DNA of 64,000 bases from Staphylococcus borealis (GTDB lineage: Bacteria; Bacillota; Bacilli; Staphylococcales; Staphylococcaceae): positions 218,491 through 282,490 of the forward strand of contig NZ_CUEE01000003.1 in the NCBI RefSeq assembly GCF_001224225.1. The letters are read 5' to 3'. A program made the translations under genes and the position numbers. Shown here piece after piece: positions 19,004 through 31,391 of this stretch. Each line of letters begins with the position of its first letter. Positions within the stretch are counted from its first letter, which is position 1. Under the pieces are notes generated by a model. It saw only the letters and a program-made list of their open reading frames with translations. It made no database searches and was not told the DNA's origin.

Positions 19004-20365
19004 ATGGCTGAAGAAAAATTACAAAGAGGATTGAGTAATCGTCATGTGCAATTGATTGCTATTGGCGGCGCTATTGGTACTGGGTTATTCTTGGGAGCAG
19101 GTCAAACCATAGCAATGACTGGTCCATCTATTCTATTAACTTATATTATTATAGGTTTCATGTTGTTCATGTTTATGAGAGGCTTAGGTGAGATTATTAT
19201 TCAAAATACTCGCTTCAAATCTTTTGCCGACGTGACAAATGAATACATAGGACCGTTTGCTGGTTTCGTTACTGGTTGGACATATTGGTTATGTTGGATT
19301 ATAACAGGTATGGCAGAAGTTACAGCGGTTGCTAAGTACGTTAGTTTCTGGTTCCCTGCAATTCCTAACTGGATCAGTGCACTATTTTGTGTACTTATAT
19401 TAATGCTATTTAATTTACTAAGTGCTAAATTATTTGGCGAATTAGAATTCTGGTTCGCTATTATCAAAATCATAACAATTATTGCTTTAATTGTTGTAGG
19501 TTTAGTGATGATTTTAATTGCTTATAAAACACAATTTGGACATGCTAGTTTCACAAATTTATATAAACATGGCATATTTACTAATGGTGCATCTGGTTTC
19601 TTTATGTCATTCCAAATGGCGTTATTCTCATTCGTAGGTATCGAAATGATTGGTGTTACTGCCGGTGAAACTAAAGACCCAGAAAAAACAATTCCAAAAG
19701 CGATTAATGCTGTACCTTTAAGAATTTTAGTATTCTATGTGGGTGCATTAGCAGTTATCATGTCTATTATCCCTTGGGATAAAGTTGATCCTAATGAGAG
19801 TCCATTTGTTAGATTATTCTCATTAATAGGTATTCCTTTCGCTGCTGGATTAATCAACTTTGTAGTACTTACTGCGGCAGCTTCATCTTGTAATAGTGGT
19901 ATATTCTCAAATAGCCGTATGCTATTCGGATTATCTGAACAAGACCAAGCACCACCAATCTTTAGAAGTACAAATAAAAATGGTGTTCCTCATTTTGCTA
20001 TCATTGGTTCATCAGCATTATTATTAGTTACAGCGTTATTAAACTATATATTCCCTGACGCTACATTAGTGTTTACGTATGTAACTACTATTTCGACTGT
20101 ATTATTTATTATCGTATGGGCATTAATTATTATTGCTTATATTAATTATCACAGAAAAAATCCAGAGTTACATAAAACTGTATCTTATAAACTTCCTGGT
20201 GGTAAATACATGGGTTATGCGATTTTAGTATTCTTCTTCTTAGTATTTTGTTTATTATTTGTAAATGAAACAACTAGAAATGCTATCTTCCTAACTCCTA
20301 TATGGTTTGTACTATTAGGTTTAATGTACTTAAGATATAGACAAGTTGCAAAACGTACTAAATAG
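19004..20365 (+). CDS. cycA: APC-family amino acid permease (CycA-like, D-Ala/Ser/Gly)
   Basis: A 453-residue permease with 12 hydrophobic segments. Helix 1 carries GGAIGTGLFLGAG, helix 6 carries GIEMIGVTAGET, and the KRT C-terminus is short and basic. These place it in the AAT subgroup with CycA/AapA, which imports alanine, serine and glycine and, as CycA, the antibiotic D-cycloserine. The position next to citZ matches the staphylococcal CycA locus as I recall it. It is a single-gene unit on the plus strand bounded by a bidirectional terminator. Family assignment is secure; exact substrates are inferred from homologues. Confidence 0.8.
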   Translation: MAEEKLQRGLSNRHVQLIAIGGAIGTGLFLGAGQTIAMTGPSILLTYIIIGFMLFMFMRGLGEIIIQNTRFKSFADVTNEYIGPFAGFVTGWTYWLCWIITGMAEVTAVAKYVSFWFPAIPNWISALFCVLILMLFNLLSAKLFGELEFWFAIIKIITIIALIVVGLVMILIAYKTQFGHASFTNLYKHGIFTNGASGFFMSFQMALFSFVGIEMIGVTAGETKDPEKTIPKAINAVPLRILVFYVGALAVIMSIIPWDKVDPNESPFVRLFSLIGIPFAAGLINFVVLTAAASSCNSGIFSNSRMLFGLSEQDQAPPIFRSTNKNGVPHFAIIGSSALLLVTALLNYIFPDATLVFTYVTTISTVLFIIVWALIIIAYINYHRKNPELHKTVSYKLPGGKYMGYAILVFFFLVFCLLFVNETTRNAIFLTPIWFVLLGLMYLRYRQVAKRTK

Positions 20366-20386
20366 TTGAAACATTGAATACGACGT

Positions 20387-20433
20387 AAAAAGGCCAGTAG
20401 ATGAATTGTTATCAATTCATCTACTGGCCTTTT
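20387..20433. terminator. Bidirectional terminator between permease and dus
   Basis: A 21-bp perfect stem from AAAAGGCCAGTAGATGAATTG and its complement with a four-base TTAT loop. T runs on both strands serve the convergent genes. Confidence 0.92.
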
Positions 20434-20478
20434 ATTGTTATCACTACTGTTGAGATAGTATCTATGTCGTCTCGAAGA

Positions 20479-21456
20479 TCAATCTATAGTTTCTTTAATA
20501 TTAGCTTCGAATTCATCCAATAGCGCACGTGCTTCATCAACAGACTCTGTACTCATTAATTGATGACGTAATTGGCTAGCACCTTTAATACCTTTTACGT
20601 AAATCTTGAAAAATCTTCGTAAACTTTTGAATTGTTGGCTTTCATCATTACTATATTTTTCAAACAATGTTAAATGTAATCTAAATAAATCCAATAATTC
20701 TTTACTTGAGTGTTCACGAGGTTCTTTTTCAAAAGCAAAAGGATTATTAAAAATCCCTCTACCAATCATAACGCCATCTACACCATATTTGGTCGCAAGT
20801 TCTAGTCCAGTTTGTCTATCAGGAATGTCACCATTAATCGTTAGTAACGTATTTGGGGCAATCTCATCTCTTAACGCTTTAATCGCTTCAATTAACTCCC
20901 AATGAGCATCTACTTTACTCATTTCTTTACGCGTTCTGAGATGGATTGATAAGTTTGCAATGTCTTGTTCAAAGACATGCTTTAACCAATCTCTCCACTC
21001 ATCGATATCGTAATATCCTAGACGTGTTTTTACACTTACTGGTAAGCCTCCTGCTTTTGTTGCTTGAATAATTGCTGCCGCAGTTTCTGGTCTTAGTATT
21101 AAACCAGACCCCTTTCCTTTCTTAGCCACATTAGCAACAGGACATCCCATATTTAAATCTATACCTTTAAATCCCATGTCCGCTAAACCAAAGCTCATCT
21201 CTCTAAATTGCTCTGGTTTATCTCCCCATATATGGGCTACCATTGGCTGTTCATCTTCACTAAAAGTCAACCTTCCACGTACACTATGGATCCCTTCTGG
21301 ATGACAAAAACTTTCAGTGTTAGTGAATTCAGTGAAAAAAACATCAGGCCTTGCAGCTTCACTTACAACGTGACGAAAAACAATATCAGTTACATCCTCC
21401 ATTGGTGCCAAAATAAAAAAAGGACGTGGTAATTCACTCCAAAAATTTTCTTTCAT
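20479..21456 (-). CDS. dus: tRNA-dihydrouridine synthase
   Basis: FMN enzyme that reduces uridines in tRNA D-loops using NADPH. The 325 residues start with the flavin-site motif [10 protein letters not shown] and include [10 protein letters not shown] with the catalytic Cys of the family. The KGKGSGL loop, VSVKTRLGY and [14 protein letters not shown] follow. The helical C-terminal domain is of the DusB/DusC-like bacterial type. A Shine-Dalgarno AGAAGG precedes the ATG. It is a monocistronic gene convergent with the permease. Which uridine position it modifies cannot be read from the sequence. Confidence 0.92.
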   Translation of the reverse strand: MKENFWSELPRPFFILAPMEDVTDIVFRHVVSEAARPDVFFTEFTNTESFCHPEGIHSVRGRLTFSEDEQPMVAHIWGDKPEQFREMSFGLADMGFKGIDLNMGCPVANVAKKGKGSGLILRPETAAAIIQATKAGGLPVSVKTRLGYYDIDEWRDWLKHVFEQDIANLSIHLRTRKEMSKVDAHWELIEAIKALRDEIAPNTLLTINGDIPDRQTGLELATKYGVDGVMIGRGIFNNPFAFEKEPREHSSKELLDLFRLHLTLFEKYSNDESQQFKSLRRFFKIYVKGIKGASQLRHQLMSTESVDEARALLDEFEANIKETID

Positions 21457-21784
21457 AATTATTAAACCTTCTTATATTAATATCTCTAATTTTATCCATG
21501 CTATATTACCATAAAAAATAAACTTATTCAAAATGAGTTTCTCTAAGTTTCCTAAACTTCTAAGCAAAAACAGAACGGGAGTGGCACAGTGTTCACTGTC
21601 TCACTCCCGTATCGAAGACTAAAATGTTGAAAAACATCTTTCGCAAAAATATTCCAATTCTAGTCAACTACTGTGGTTTAGCAATGTAGCATAAATAATA
21701 TATTTTATATTGTACACTTTAACTAATCATAATGATTCTTTAAGCGTCTCATACACTACGCAATTGTGCTTTTATCATCAAAGA
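21457..21784. other. Intergenic region dus-pyk with repeat element
   Basis: Besides the terminator at 21576-21609, this 328-base stretch contains a segment (about 21612-21700) with CTAGTCAACTACTG and GCAATGTAGCATAAAT. It resembles the stretch at about 45075-45115 (CTACTGCAACATTGCGATGTAGCCTAAAT). It therefore looks like part of a dispersed staphylococcal intergenic element, not a gene. Confidence 0.55.
21576..21609 (-). terminator. pyk terminator (dispersed hairpin family)
   Basis: CGGGAGTGGCACAGTG pairs with CACTGTCTCACTCCCG; on the minus strand it is followed by TTCTGTTTTTGC. Confidence 0.82.
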
Positions 21785-23545
21785 TTAAAGAACATTTGCA
21801 TACCCTTCAAAGATTTTACCTTGGGCTGCATCGACGGTTACTAAGATACCATCTTTTAATTCTTTAGTCGCATTTTCAACACCAATAATTGTTGGAATAC
21901 CTTTTTCAAGACCAATAATTGCACTTGGTGAAGTGATACCATTTTCTTCTGTGATTAAGCCAACCGCTTGTTCAATGTAAGGTACTAATGTTTCATCTAC
22001 AGAGTTTGTTACAATAATTGACTCACTTAAATCTACACCTTCTAAATCGTTTGCACTGTTTGCAACTATTGTTTTACCAACAACAGATCCACGACCTACA
22101 CCTTGCCCTTTAGCAATTTCATCGCCAACTAAATGTAATTTCATCATGTTAGTTGTACCTTTTTCACCAGTAGGTACACCAGCAGTGATAATGATTAAGT
22201 CACCATTTGTAACGCGACCCGTTTCGACTGCAGTTGCAACTGCATTATTTAATAAGTCATCTGTAGTTTTACGTCCTTTTTTAATGACAGGATATGCACC
22301 CCAAACTAAAGCTAATTGACGCGCAGTATGTTCACTTGGTGTAACTGCAATAATATCTGAATGAGGACGATATTTTGAAATTGTTACAGCTGTAGAACCA
22401 CTTTCAGTTGCCGCAACAATCGCTTTAACATTTAAGTTTAATGCAGTATGTGCAACTGATACACCAATAGCGTTAACTAATGAAGTTTCTACTAATTTAG
22501 TACGGTCTGATAATAATTTTTTGTAATCTTGAGCAGCTTCAGCAGAAACAGCAATATTTCTCATTGTTTTAACAGCTTCTTCAGGATATAAACCTGCAGC
22601 AGTTTCACCTGAAAGCATCACAGCGTCAGTACCATCATAGATCGCGTTGGCAACGTCACTTGCTTCTGCTCTAGTTGCACGTGGATTACGTTGCATTGAA
22701 TCTAACATTTGTGTTGCAGTAATAACTGGTTTACCTAATTTATTACATTTTCTAATTAAATCTTTTTGTACGATTGGTACTGATTCAGGCGGTATTTCAA
22801 CACCCATATCACCACGAGCTACCATTAAACCGTCAGATACTTCTAATATTTCTTCGATATTATCAATACCTTCTTGGTTTTCAATTTTAGGGAAAATAGT
22901 AATGTTATGATTATTTTCTCTTTCTAAAATTTCACGAATATCTAAAACATCACTAGGACGACGTACAAAGCTAGCTGCGATATAATCAACATCTTCTTTG
23001 ATACCAAATAAGATATCGTCAGCATCTTTATCAGTAATACCAGGTAAATTAACTTTTACGCCAGGTAAGTTAACACCTTTTTTATTTTTTAATTCACCAG
23101 TGTTTAAGATATCACATTTAACTTCGCCTTTAGTTTTATCGATGTCTTTAACTTGTAATTCAACTAAACCATCATCAAGTAAGATGTATGACCCTACTTG
23201 TACATCATTAATTAAGTCTTCATAAGTTACTGAGAATTTTTCAGGTGTACCTTCAACTTGTGACATACTTACGATTACTTCTTTGCCTTTTTCAAGCATA
23301 ATTAAGCCATCTTTCATGTCATGAGTACGAATTTCAGGTCCTTTTGTATCTAATAAGATACCGATTGTTTTACCTAATCTATCTGCTACTTTACGAATCG
23401 TATCAATACGTGCTTTATGTTCTTCATGACTACCATGAGAGAAGTTCAAACGCGCTACGTTCATACCAGCTTTCATTAATTTTTCTAACATTTCTTCAGA
23501 CTCTGATGCAGGTCCAATTGTACATACAATTTTAGTCTTTCTCAT
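21785..23545 (-). CDS. pyk: Pyruvate kinase
   Basis: Converts phosphoenolpyruvate and ADP to pyruvate and ATP, the last glycolytic step. At 586 residues it is longer than the enteric enzyme because of the extra C-terminal PEP-utiliser-like domain (about 475-586) typical of Bacillus and Staphylococcus. Visible motifs are [31 protein letters not shown], the catalytic-lysine region [19 protein letters not shown] and [20 protein letters not shown] ribosome site precedes the ATG. It lies 18 bases after pfkA and is co-transcribed with it, so the committing and the final glycolytic kinases share one message. Confidence 0.98.
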   Translation of the reverse strand: MRKTKIVCTIGPASESEEMLEKLMKAGMNVARLNFSHGSHEEHKARIDTIRKVADRLGKTIGILLDTKGPEIRTHDMKDGLIMLEKGKEVIVSMSQVEGTPEKFSVTYEDLINDVQVGSYILLDDGLVELQVKDIDKTKGEVKCDILNTGELKNKKGVNLPGVKVNLPGITDKDADDILFGIKEDVDYIAASFVRRPSDVLDIREILERENNHNITIFPKIENQEGIDNIEEILEVSDGLMVARGDMGVEIPPESVPIVQKDLIRKCNKLGKPVITATQMLDSMQRNPRATRAEASDVANAIYDGTDAVMLSGETAAGLYPEEAVKTMRNIAVSAEAAQDYKKLLSDRTKLVETSLVNAIGVSVAHTALNLNVKAIVAATESGSTAVTISKYRPHSDIIAVTPSEHTARQLALVWGAYPVIKKGRKTTDDLLNNAVATAVETGRVTNGDLIIITAGVPTGEKGTTNMMKLHLVGDEIAKGQGVGRGSVVGKTIVANSANDLEGVDLSESIIVTNSVDETLVPYIEQAVGLITEENGITSPSAIIGLEKGIPTIIGVENATKELKDGILVTVDAAQGKIFEGYANVL

Positions 23546-23563
23546 TTTAAAAAGCCTCCTAAA

Positions 23564-24601
<1,038 letters not shown>

Positions 24602-24615
24602 TCAATATAGGTGTA

Positions 24616-24629
24616 TAAAATTGATGTAA
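24616..24629. promoter_or_regulatory. cre-like site upstream of pfkA
   Basis: TGTAAACGTTTTAT matches the cre consensus TGWAARCGYTWNCW except for A in place of C at position 13. It lies about 85 bases before pfkA. In lactic acid bacteria CcpA activates pfk-pyk, so an activating role is possible; this is an inference. Confidence 0.4.
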
Positions 24630-24667
24630 ACGTTTTATAAAGAAAATTTATAATGATACAGAAAAAA

Positions 24668-24704
24668 GGTGGGACAAAATTCTATACGAATTTTTCGTCC
24701 CACC
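24668..24704 (-). terminator. accDA terminator (dispersed hairpin family)
   Basis: GGTGGGACAAAATTC pairs with GAATTTTTCGTCCCACC around TATAC. The minus strand continues into TTTTTTC. Confidence 0.88.
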
Positions 24705-24815
24705 CGCTTAAGAATGACAAGAACATTATAGATTATATAAGTTCTTTCATTGCTCAGTGAATTGATGTAAATTGATATTTAAATTTGAAAGTTATTATAG
24801 TCATTAATTCCTTTA

Positions 24816-25763
24816 TTAATTTTCAATAAAAGAACCAATATTTCTAAATTTCGTAAATCTATTTTCAACGAGTTCATCACTACTTAATGATTGCAATTGT
24901 TCTAATTGATTAATGAAGGCCTTTTTAATTTCAACCGCTTGTTGCTCTACATTATTATGTGCACCACCTAATGGTTCATCAATAACGCTGTCTATCACTT
25001 TTAAATGATATAAATCTTTTGCAGTGATCTTCATCGTTTCGGCAGCCATTTTAGCTAATGAACTATCTTTCCATAATAGTGCTGCGGCCCCTTCTGGAGA
25101 AATAACAGAATAGGTACTATTTTCAAGCATCATAATTCTATTTGCAATGCCAATGCCGAGTGCGCCACCACTACCACCTTCACCGATGACAATTGCTATA
25201 ACAGGTACTTTTAATGAAGCCATCTCTACTAAATTTCTAGCAATAGATTCACTTTGCCCTCGCTCTTCAGCAGCTTTACCTGGATAGGCACCTTTAGTAT
25301 CTATAAATGTGAAGATAGGTCTATTAAATTTCTCAGCTTGTTTCATTAATCTTAAGGCTTTACGATATCCTTCAGGATGAGCCATCCCAAAGTTACGATA
25401 AATATTATCCTTAGTATCTTTACCTCGTTGTTGGCCTATTACTGTGACAGGTGTTCCATTCAAATAGCCAATCCCACCTATCATCGCAGGGTCGTCTCTA
25501 AAATTACGGTCACCATGTAATTCAATAAATGAATCAAAAATATACGGGATATAATCTAATGTTGTAGGTCTTTCTTGAAGACGTGCAATTTGTACTCTAT
25601 CCCATGGCTTGAGATTGGTATATATTTTTTTAGTTTCTCTTTCAAGTGATGCCTCAAGTAAATCAATTTCATCCTGTAAATCGACATCATTTTTTTCTTG
25701 AGATTGTTTAAGTGATTCAATTTTATTTTTTATTTCAAAAAGTGGTTTTTCAAAATCAAGCAT
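24816..25763 (-). CDS. accA: Acetyl-CoA carboxylase carboxyltransferase, alpha subunit
   Basis: Forms with AccD the carboxyltransferase that makes malonyl-CoA, the first committed step of fatty acid synthesis. The 315 residues have a helical N-terminus (to about residue 60), followed by the crotonase-like core with [26 protein letters not shown] and the oxyanion-hole glycines [12 protein letters not shown]. The start, preceded by AGAGGTGA, lies inside the end of accD (8-base overlap), so translation is coupled and the two subunits are made in step. Confidence 0.97.
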   Translation of the reverse strand: MLDFEKPLFEIKNKIESLKQSQEKNDVDLQDEIDLLEASLERETKKIYTNLKPWDRVQIARLQERPTTLDYIPYIFDSFIELHGDRNFRDDPAMIGGIGYLNGTPVTVIGQQRGKDTKDNIYRNFGMAHPEGYRKALRLMKQAEKFNRPIFTFIDTKGAYPGKAAEERGQSESIARNLVEMASLKVPVIAIVIGEGGSGGALGIGIANRIMMLENSTYSVISPEGAAALLWKDSSLAKMAAETMKITAKDLYHLKVIDSVIDEPLGGAHNNVEQQAVEIKKAFINQLEQLQSLSSDELVENRFTKFRNIGSFIEN

Positions 25764-26622
25764 CTTTTTTCACCTCTTGGTGCATTTTTAATAACTGGGC
25801 AAGTGTATCTTTCATTTCTTTACGATGAACAACTTTATCTAATTGTCCATGTTCAAGTAGAAACTCTGCAGTTTGGAAATCATCTGGAAGTTTCTCATTT
25901 ATAGTTTGTTCAATGACACGTCGACCAGCAAATCCTATTAATGCTTTAGGCTCACTTAAATTGATGTCACCAACAGAAGCAAAGCTTGCAGAAACACCAC
26001 CAGTTGTTGGATGCGTTAGATATGAAATATAAAGTAATCCCGCATCTGAATGTCGTTTTAAGGAAACACTCGTTTTACCCATTTGCATTAACGAAATAAT
26101 CCCCTCTTGCATTCTTGCACCACCACTTGCAGAAAATAAAATAAACGGTAGTCTATGTTCTGTAGCGTAATCTATAATTCGACATATTTTTTCACCAACA
26201 ACGGATCCCATACTTCCCATTCTAAATCTAGCATCCATAACTGCAACAGCAAATTCAATACCCTCTAATTTGGCAGTACCAGTCACAACTGCCTCACTTA
26301 AATCTGTTTTTTGTTGATCTTTTTCAATTTTCTCTTGGTAACCAGGGAAGTCTAATGGATTAGCTGATGTCATACCTTTATCGAATTCAACGAAACTATT
26401 CTCATCAGTAATTGCTTCAATTCTCTTATATGCAGGCAATGCAATATGATGATCACAGTTAAAGCATACATTCAGATTTTCATTTAATTCTTTTGTATAC
26501 ATTATTTTTTTACATTTAGGACATTTTGTCATAATGCCTGCTGGTACTTCATTTTGTTTTGAGTCTTGGACTGTTAAATATTTTCGCTTTTTACTACTGC
26601 GATTAAAAAAGTCTTTAAACAT
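25756..26622 (-). CDS. accD: Acetyl-CoA carboxylase carboxyltransferase, beta subunit
   Basis: Partner of AccA in the carboxyltransferase. The 288-residue protein has the characteristic N-terminal zinc ribbon CPKCKK...CFNCDHH (about 34-56). The carboxyltransferase fold follows with [11 protein letters not shown], the [11 protein letters not shown] loop and [20 protein letters not shown] ribosome site precedes the ATG. It is first in accD-accA. No FapR box was recognised in the short region upstream. Confidence 0.97.
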   Translation of the reverse strand: MFKDFFNRSSKKRKYLTVQDSKQNEVPAGIMTKCPKCKKIMYTKELNENLNVCFNCDHHIALPAYKRIEAITDENSFVEFDKGMTSANPLDFPGYQEKIEKDQQKTDLSEAVVTGTAKLEGIEFAVAVMDARFRMGSMGSVVGEKICRIIDYATEHRLPFILFSASGGARMQEGIISLMQMGKTSVSLKRHSDAGLLYISYLTHPTTGGVSASFASVGDINLSEPKALIGFAGRRVIEQTINEKLPDDFQTAEFLLEHGQLDKVVHRKEMKDTLAQLLKMHQEVKKDA

Positions 26623-26693
26623 TCTTAAACCTCCACCTAACCATACAACATTAATTGTTTACATTCTGAAATAATAATATCGAACATAAAATA

Positions 26694-26738
26694 TGAGCGA
26701 GACATTATGGATACGTTATATCATAATGTCTCAATTAT
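26694..26738 (-). terminator. Hairpin between malic enzyme and accD
   Basis: GAGACATTATG pairs with CATAATGTCTC (imperfect extension ATA/TAT). The T tract on the minus strand is weak (CATATTTTATG), so it is either a leaky terminator or an RNA-processing or stability hairpin. Confidence 0.55.
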
Positions 26739-26779
26739 ACATGTCTATGTTTCTATATAAAAATTGTTGCCCTTCTAGG

Positions 26780-28009
26780 TTATTTCAAATCTGTTAATTG
26801 CATTGTTTTATCATAAACCGCTTGTGGATCAACCTCTATTCTTGCTACACCTGTTTCCATAGCCGCTTTAGCGACTTCTCGTGCAACTGAAGGTGCCACT
26901 CTTTTATCGAAAGGCCCTGGAATACAATAATCTGGGTTGAGTTCATCAGCTTCTATTAAGTTCGCAATTGCTTCAACTGCTGCTTTTTTCATATCTTCAT
27001 TGATATGTGTTGATTCAGTATCTAAGGCGCCTCTAAAAATACCCGGGAATGCCAATACATTATTAATCTGATTTGGGAAATCTGAGCGCCCTGTACCTAC
27101 AACTTTAGCACCCGCTTCTTTTGCATCATTTGGTTTAATTTCTGGATCAGGGTTGGCCATTGCAAATATAATTGCGTCATCAGCCATTGATTTAACCATG
27201 TCTTTAGATAGTAAGTTAGCAACTGAAACACCTATAAATACATCAGCATCTTTGATTACATCATTTAATGATCCTTCAATCTTATCTTTGTTAGTGAATT
27301 TAGCAACATAATCTTTAGTATCATTCATACCATACGAACGACCTTCGAAAATGGCACCTCTTGAATCGCACATGATCATGTTTCTAACACCATAAGAATC
27401 TAACAATTTAACTATTGCAATGCCTGCTGCACCTGCGCCATTTAACACAACTTTGATATCGGATAAGTCTTTATCTACAATTCTTAACGCATTGATTAAA
27501 CCTGCCATCGTCACAATTGCTGTACCATGTTGATCATCATGAAATACTGGAATGTTTGTTTCTTTTTTAAGACGATCCTCTATTTCAAAACATCTAGGTG
27601 CTGAAATATCTTCTAAATTGATACCGCCGTAGTTTGGTGAAATTAATTTTACAGTTCTAATAATTTCTTCAGGGTCTTTCGTATCTAAAGCGATAGGTAC
27701 ACCGTTAATTCCGGCAAAGCTTTTAAATAGAACAGCTTTACCTTCCATAACTGGAATACTCGCTGATGCGCCTATATTACCTAAACCTAGTACCGCGGTA
27801 CCATCAGTAACGACCGCTACGGTATTTCTTTTAATTGTGTAATCGTATACCGTTCTTGGATCTTCATGGATTTCTTTACATGGCTCTGCTACACCTGGTG
27901 AGTAGGCTAAACTTAACTCTTCTTTATTAGTAACTTTAATATTAGGTGTTATTTCCAACTTACCTTGGTTTTCTTTGTGCATTTGTAATGCATCATCTCT
28001 TAAAGACAT
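26780..28009 (-). CDS. Malic enzyme (short form)
   Basis: Oxidative decarboxylation of malate to pyruvate with NAD or NADP. The 409-residue short bacterial form has the N-terminal malic domain ([15 protein letters not shown], the catalytic Tyr in [24 protein letters not shown], and FHDDQHGTA). The NAD-binding domain follows with [10 protein letters not shown]. The accDA neighbourhood matches the Bacillus ytsJ locus, whose product is NADP-dependent, but the coenzyme cannot be decided here. Pyruvate and NAD(P)H from this step feed acetyl-CoA and fatty acid synthesis by the downstream genes. Confidence 0.93.
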   Translation of the reverse strand: MSLRDDALQMHKENQGKLEITPNIKVTNKEELSLAYSPGVAEPCKEIHEDPRTVYDYTIKRNTVAVVTDGTAVLGLGNIGASASIPVMEGKAVLFKSFAGINGVPIALDTKDPEEIIRTVKLISPNYGGINLEDISAPRCFEIEDRLKKETNIPVFHDDQHGTAIVTMAGLINALRIVDKDLSDIKVVLNGAGAAGIAIVKLLDSYGVRNMIMCDSRGAIFEGRSYGMNDTKDYVAKFTNKDKIEGSLNDVIKDADVFIGVSVANLLSKDMVKSMADDAIIFAMANPDPEIKPNDAKEAGAKVVGTGRSDFPNQINNVLAFPGIFRGALDTESTHINEDMKKAAVEAIANLIEADELNPDYCIPGPFDKRVAPSVAREVAKAAMETGVARIEVDPQAVYDKTMQLTDLK

Positions 28010-28100
28010 TAAATCAACCCCTATTTATTTGCTAATATACCGACAATTTAATCAGTATAATGAATTTATATACGCTTTATTTATAATTTTTTAACATAAA

Positions 28101-28140
28101 ATAAACTGATGACTTTATTTTATAAATCATCAGTTTACTA
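28101..28140 (-). terminator. dnaE terminator
   Basis: AAACTGATGA pairs with TCATCAGTTT around an AT-rich loop; on the minus strand ATTTTATG follows. Confidence 0.75.
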
Positions 28141-28166
28141 TATCATAATTTTTTTAGACATAAAAG

Positions 28167-31100
28167 TTATAAAATTCTTATATCACTCGGTTCAAACCCT
28201 TTAATAAAGTTTGTAATCGTATCTGGTGTTTTAGTCAAACTTCCCAAATAATCAAGTTCACCAGTCTGTTCGTTATATAAATTGACATGAATCATTTGGC
28301 CATTAGGTTCTGCATTGAGTTGCTGTTTTATAGCTTCTATGTGTTGAATGTTTCTTAAAACTATCTGTGCGGCTTCTTTAATTTTTGTTGATTCAAAATG
28401 CTCAACAGAATCTATTTGATTTATAATGAGTTGCAATTGTTGGTTCCTCTTCTCAAATTTCCCCCACACAATATACATTTCCTTCTCGTTTAATTGTGTT
28501 TCATAACGTTTGAATTTATCGGGAAACAGAACTGCATCCATAACATGACGGCCATCATTTAGAACTAAAAACGCCATATTTTGACCATTTTTTGTTCTTA
28601 TCTGTTTAATTTGATCCACTTGAATTAATATCGGTTTGTTGTTTAGGACATTACTTAGTGTATAGATCCCTAAATATTGCTTTTGTTTGAATTGCTTTTC
28701 GACTGGATGATTAGAGATATAAAAACCTAGATATTCCATTTCATAATTACTAATCATTTGATCACTAAATTCTTCTTTGTCAGTGTAAGATTGCTTTGGT
28801 GTTAACATGTCCAACAATAAATTATTTTGTTCTACATCTGATACTTCATCTAACACTTGATCAATGGCACCTACTAATGTTGCACGTGTCTTTCCAAATG
28901 AATCAAAAGCACCTACTAGTATTAATGATTCAAGTAATCTTTTAGTTTTAATGCGATTCGGTATGCGTCTAGCAAAGTCAAAGAAATCTTTATATTTACC
29001 ATTTTCATACCTTTCATCTACAATTGATTTCACGCTTTGATAACCAACACCTTTAATGGCACCTAAAGATAGATAAATATTGGATTGAGTAGCCTTATAA
29101 TACCAATGACTTTCATTAATATTAGGTGGTAAAATTTTTAAATGTTGATTTTTAGCTTCGTCAATGATAGCAGCGGTTTTAGCTTCATTTCCAACTACAT
29201 TACTTAAGATATTTGCATAAAAATAATTAGGATAATGTACTTTTAAATATGCCATAATGTAAGCAATTTTAGAATAGCTTACTGCATGTGCTCTAGGGAA
29301 CCCATAATCAGCAAATTTGAGTATTAAGTCAAAGATTTGTTTACTTATTGTTTTATCATAATTATTTTTCATCGCACCTTCGATAAAGTGTTGTCTTTCA
29401 CTTTCTAAGACAGCTCTATTTTTTTTACTCATTGCACGGCGTAATATATCTGCCTGACCATAACTAAAGCTCGCAAACTTACTTGCTATTTGCATAATTT
29501 GTTCTTGATAGATGATAACGCCATACGTATTTTTAAGTATAGGAGCTAAATCAGGATGTAAATAGTTAATTTCACTTTCGTTATGTCTTCGTGAAATATA
29601 TGTAGGAATTTCTTCCATAGGCCCTGGTCGATAAAGCGAAGTAACTGCAACGATATCTTCAAAATGTTCAGGTTGTAATCTTTTCAAAACTTTTCTTACG
29701 CCATCTGATTCAAGTTGGAAAATACCAGTTGTATCGCCTCTAGACAACAGTTTAAACACATCGTCATCATCAAATGGTATAGATTCAATCTCAATAGAGA
29801 TATTTAAATCTTTTTTCACTTGAGTCACAATTTGATGAATAATAGATAAATTTCTCAATCCTAAAAAGTCAATTTTAAGTAAACCAATGCGCTCTGCTTC
29901 TGTCATCGTCCATTGCGTTAGTAAACCTGTGTCTCCTAATGTCAACGGTGCATAGTCATATAATGGTTGATCATTTATAATAATACCTGCTGCATGCGTA
30001 GAAGTATGTCTGGGTAATCCTTCTAATTTTTTACTTAATTCAAACCATTTCTCATGTCTATGATTTCTATGTACAAACTGTTTAAATCGCTCATCTTCAT
30101 ATGCCTTGTCTAATGTTATTCCAAGTTGATGAGGGATTAATTTAGAAATCTCATTTAATGTCGTATCATCAAAGCCAATAATACGGCCCACATCTCTTGC
30201 AACTGCTCTAGCTAATAGATGCCCAAAGGTTACGATGCCTGAGACACGATGGTGTCCATATTTGTCTTGTACATATTGGATGACCTTGTCTCTCCTTGTA
30301 TCTTCAAAATCAATATCAATATCTGGCATTGTCACACGTTCTGGATTTAGAAATCGCTCAAATAGTAGGTTGAATTTAATAGGATCGATGGTTGTGATAC
30401 CTAACAAATAGCTTACTAGCGATCCCGCTGAAGAACCACGTCCAGGTCCAACCATTACATCATGTGTTTTAGCATAATGAATTAAATCACTTACAATCAA
30501 GAAGTAGTCTTCAAAGCCCATTTCCGTAATCACCTGATATTCATGATTCAACCTTTGTATATAACGTTCATCTTGATGTAATCCAAACTTCTGTAAACGC
30601 GATTGTAATTGAGACCATAAATACTGTTTAGAGGAATCACCTGATGGCGCATCAAATTTAGGTAGTAAATTTTGATGATATTCTATATTGGCATTACACA
30701 TATTGGCCAATTCGAGTGTATTATCCCACACTTCTGTCGATACATTTAATGACGCTATCTCATCTTGATTCGGAAAATGTTCTCCCATGCTTTCAGTTTC
30801 ATGAACTAAATCTAATTTAGAGTTGTTTTTAATCGCCTCAAGCGCAGGTATGGTTTCTACATCTTCTTCATTCAAATAACGCGCATTTTCAAGCCATACT
30901 ATTTTTAATTGGTTATAAAAAGTTATATCACTTGAATGATTAATATATACGTAGTCGTGATCACTGAATTGCTCAATAATGGCATAATGTGATTGATCTG
31001 CTTGTTTAAAAATAATTGCCAAATTGCTTGCATAGCGTTTTAACCAATCAATAGAGATGACATCTTTTTGTTTCATCTTTATTGCAGAAGAGAGTTGGTA

Positions 31101-31370
31101 CAGTGACTTTAGGCCATCATTATTCATCGCCAAAATCACAGTTTCTATTGTATATAAACCATCCGTTACGTGTACGGTCATTCCAAAAATTGGTTTAATA
31201 TTGGCTTTTATACAAGCATCATAAAATTTAGGGAAGCCATATAAAACATTAGTGTCAGTAATTGCTAACGAATCATAGTGGTTATGTTGTGCTTTTTTGA
31301 CTACATCATTAATTCTCAAACTAGAATTCAATAAATCGTAGGTTGTATGAAGATTTAAGTGTGCAACCAT
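28167..31370 (-). CDS. dnaE: DNA polymerase III alpha subunit, DnaE type
   Basis: Second replicative polymerase of Firmicutes; with PolC it extends primers, mainly on the lagging strand. The 1067 residues run from an N-terminal PHP domain (LNLHTTYDLLNSS), through the polymerase core with GPGRGSSAGSLVSYLLGIT and the catalytic aspartates in MPDIDIDFED. A tandem helix-hairpin-helix region (GAIKGVGYQSVKSI) and an OB-fold near residues 930-1010 complete it. There is no exonuclease domain, which separates it from PolC. It is last in the unit ytoI-nrnA-dnaE, 21 bases after the DHH gene. Confidence 0.96.
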   Translation of the reverse strand: MVAHLNLHTTYDLLNSSLRINDVVKKAQHNHYDSLAITDTNVLYGFPKFYDACIKANIKPIFGMTVHVTDGLYTIETVILAMNNDGLKSLYQLSSAIKMKQKDVISIDWLKRYASNLAIIFKQADQSHYAIIEQFSDHDYVYINHSSDITFYNQLKIVWLENARYLNEEDVETIPALEAIKNNSKLDLVHETESMGEHFPNQDEIASLNVSTEVWDNTLELANMCNANIEYHQNLLPKFDAPSGDSSKQYLWSQLQSRLQKFGLHQDERYIQRLNHEYQVITEMGFEDYFLIVSDLIHYAKTHDVMVGPGRGSSAGSLVSYLLGITTIDPIKFNLLFERFLNPERVTMPDIDIDFEDTRRDKVIQYVQDKYGHHRVSGIVTFGHLLARAVARDVGRIIGFDDTTLNEISKLIPHQLGITLDKAYEDERFKQFVHRNHRHEKWFELSKKLEGLPRHTSTHAAGIIINDQPLYDYAPLTLGDTGLLTQWTMTEAERIGLLKIDFLGLRNLSIIHQIVTQVKKDLNISIEIESIPFDDDDVFKLLSRGDTTGIFQLESDGVRKVLKRLQPEHFEDIVAVTSLYRPGPMEEIPTYISRRHNESEINYLHPDLAPILKNTYGVIIYQEQIMQIASKFASFSYGQADILRRAMSKKNRAVLESERQHFIEGAMKNNYDKTISKQIFDLILKFADYGFPRAHAVSYSKIAYIMAYLKVHYPNYFYANILSNVVGNEAKTAAIIDEAKNQHLKILPPNINESHWYYKATQSNIYLSLGAIKGVGYQSVKSIVDERYENGKYKDFFDFARRIPNRIKTKRLLESLILVGAFDSFGKTRATLVGAIDQVLDEVSDVEQNNLLLDMLTPKQSYTDKEEFSDQMISNYEMEYLGFYISNHPVEKQFKQKQYLGIYTLSNVLNNKPILIQVDQIKQIRTKNGQNMAFLVLNDGRHVMDAVLFPDKFKRYETQLNEKEMYIVWGKFEKRNQQLQLIINQIDSVEHFESTKIKEAAQIVLRNIQHIEAIKQQLNAEPNGQMIHVNLYNEQTGELDYLGSLTKTPDTITNFIKGFEPSDIRIL

Positions 31371-31391
31371 TGATGACTTCCTTTCTAAATT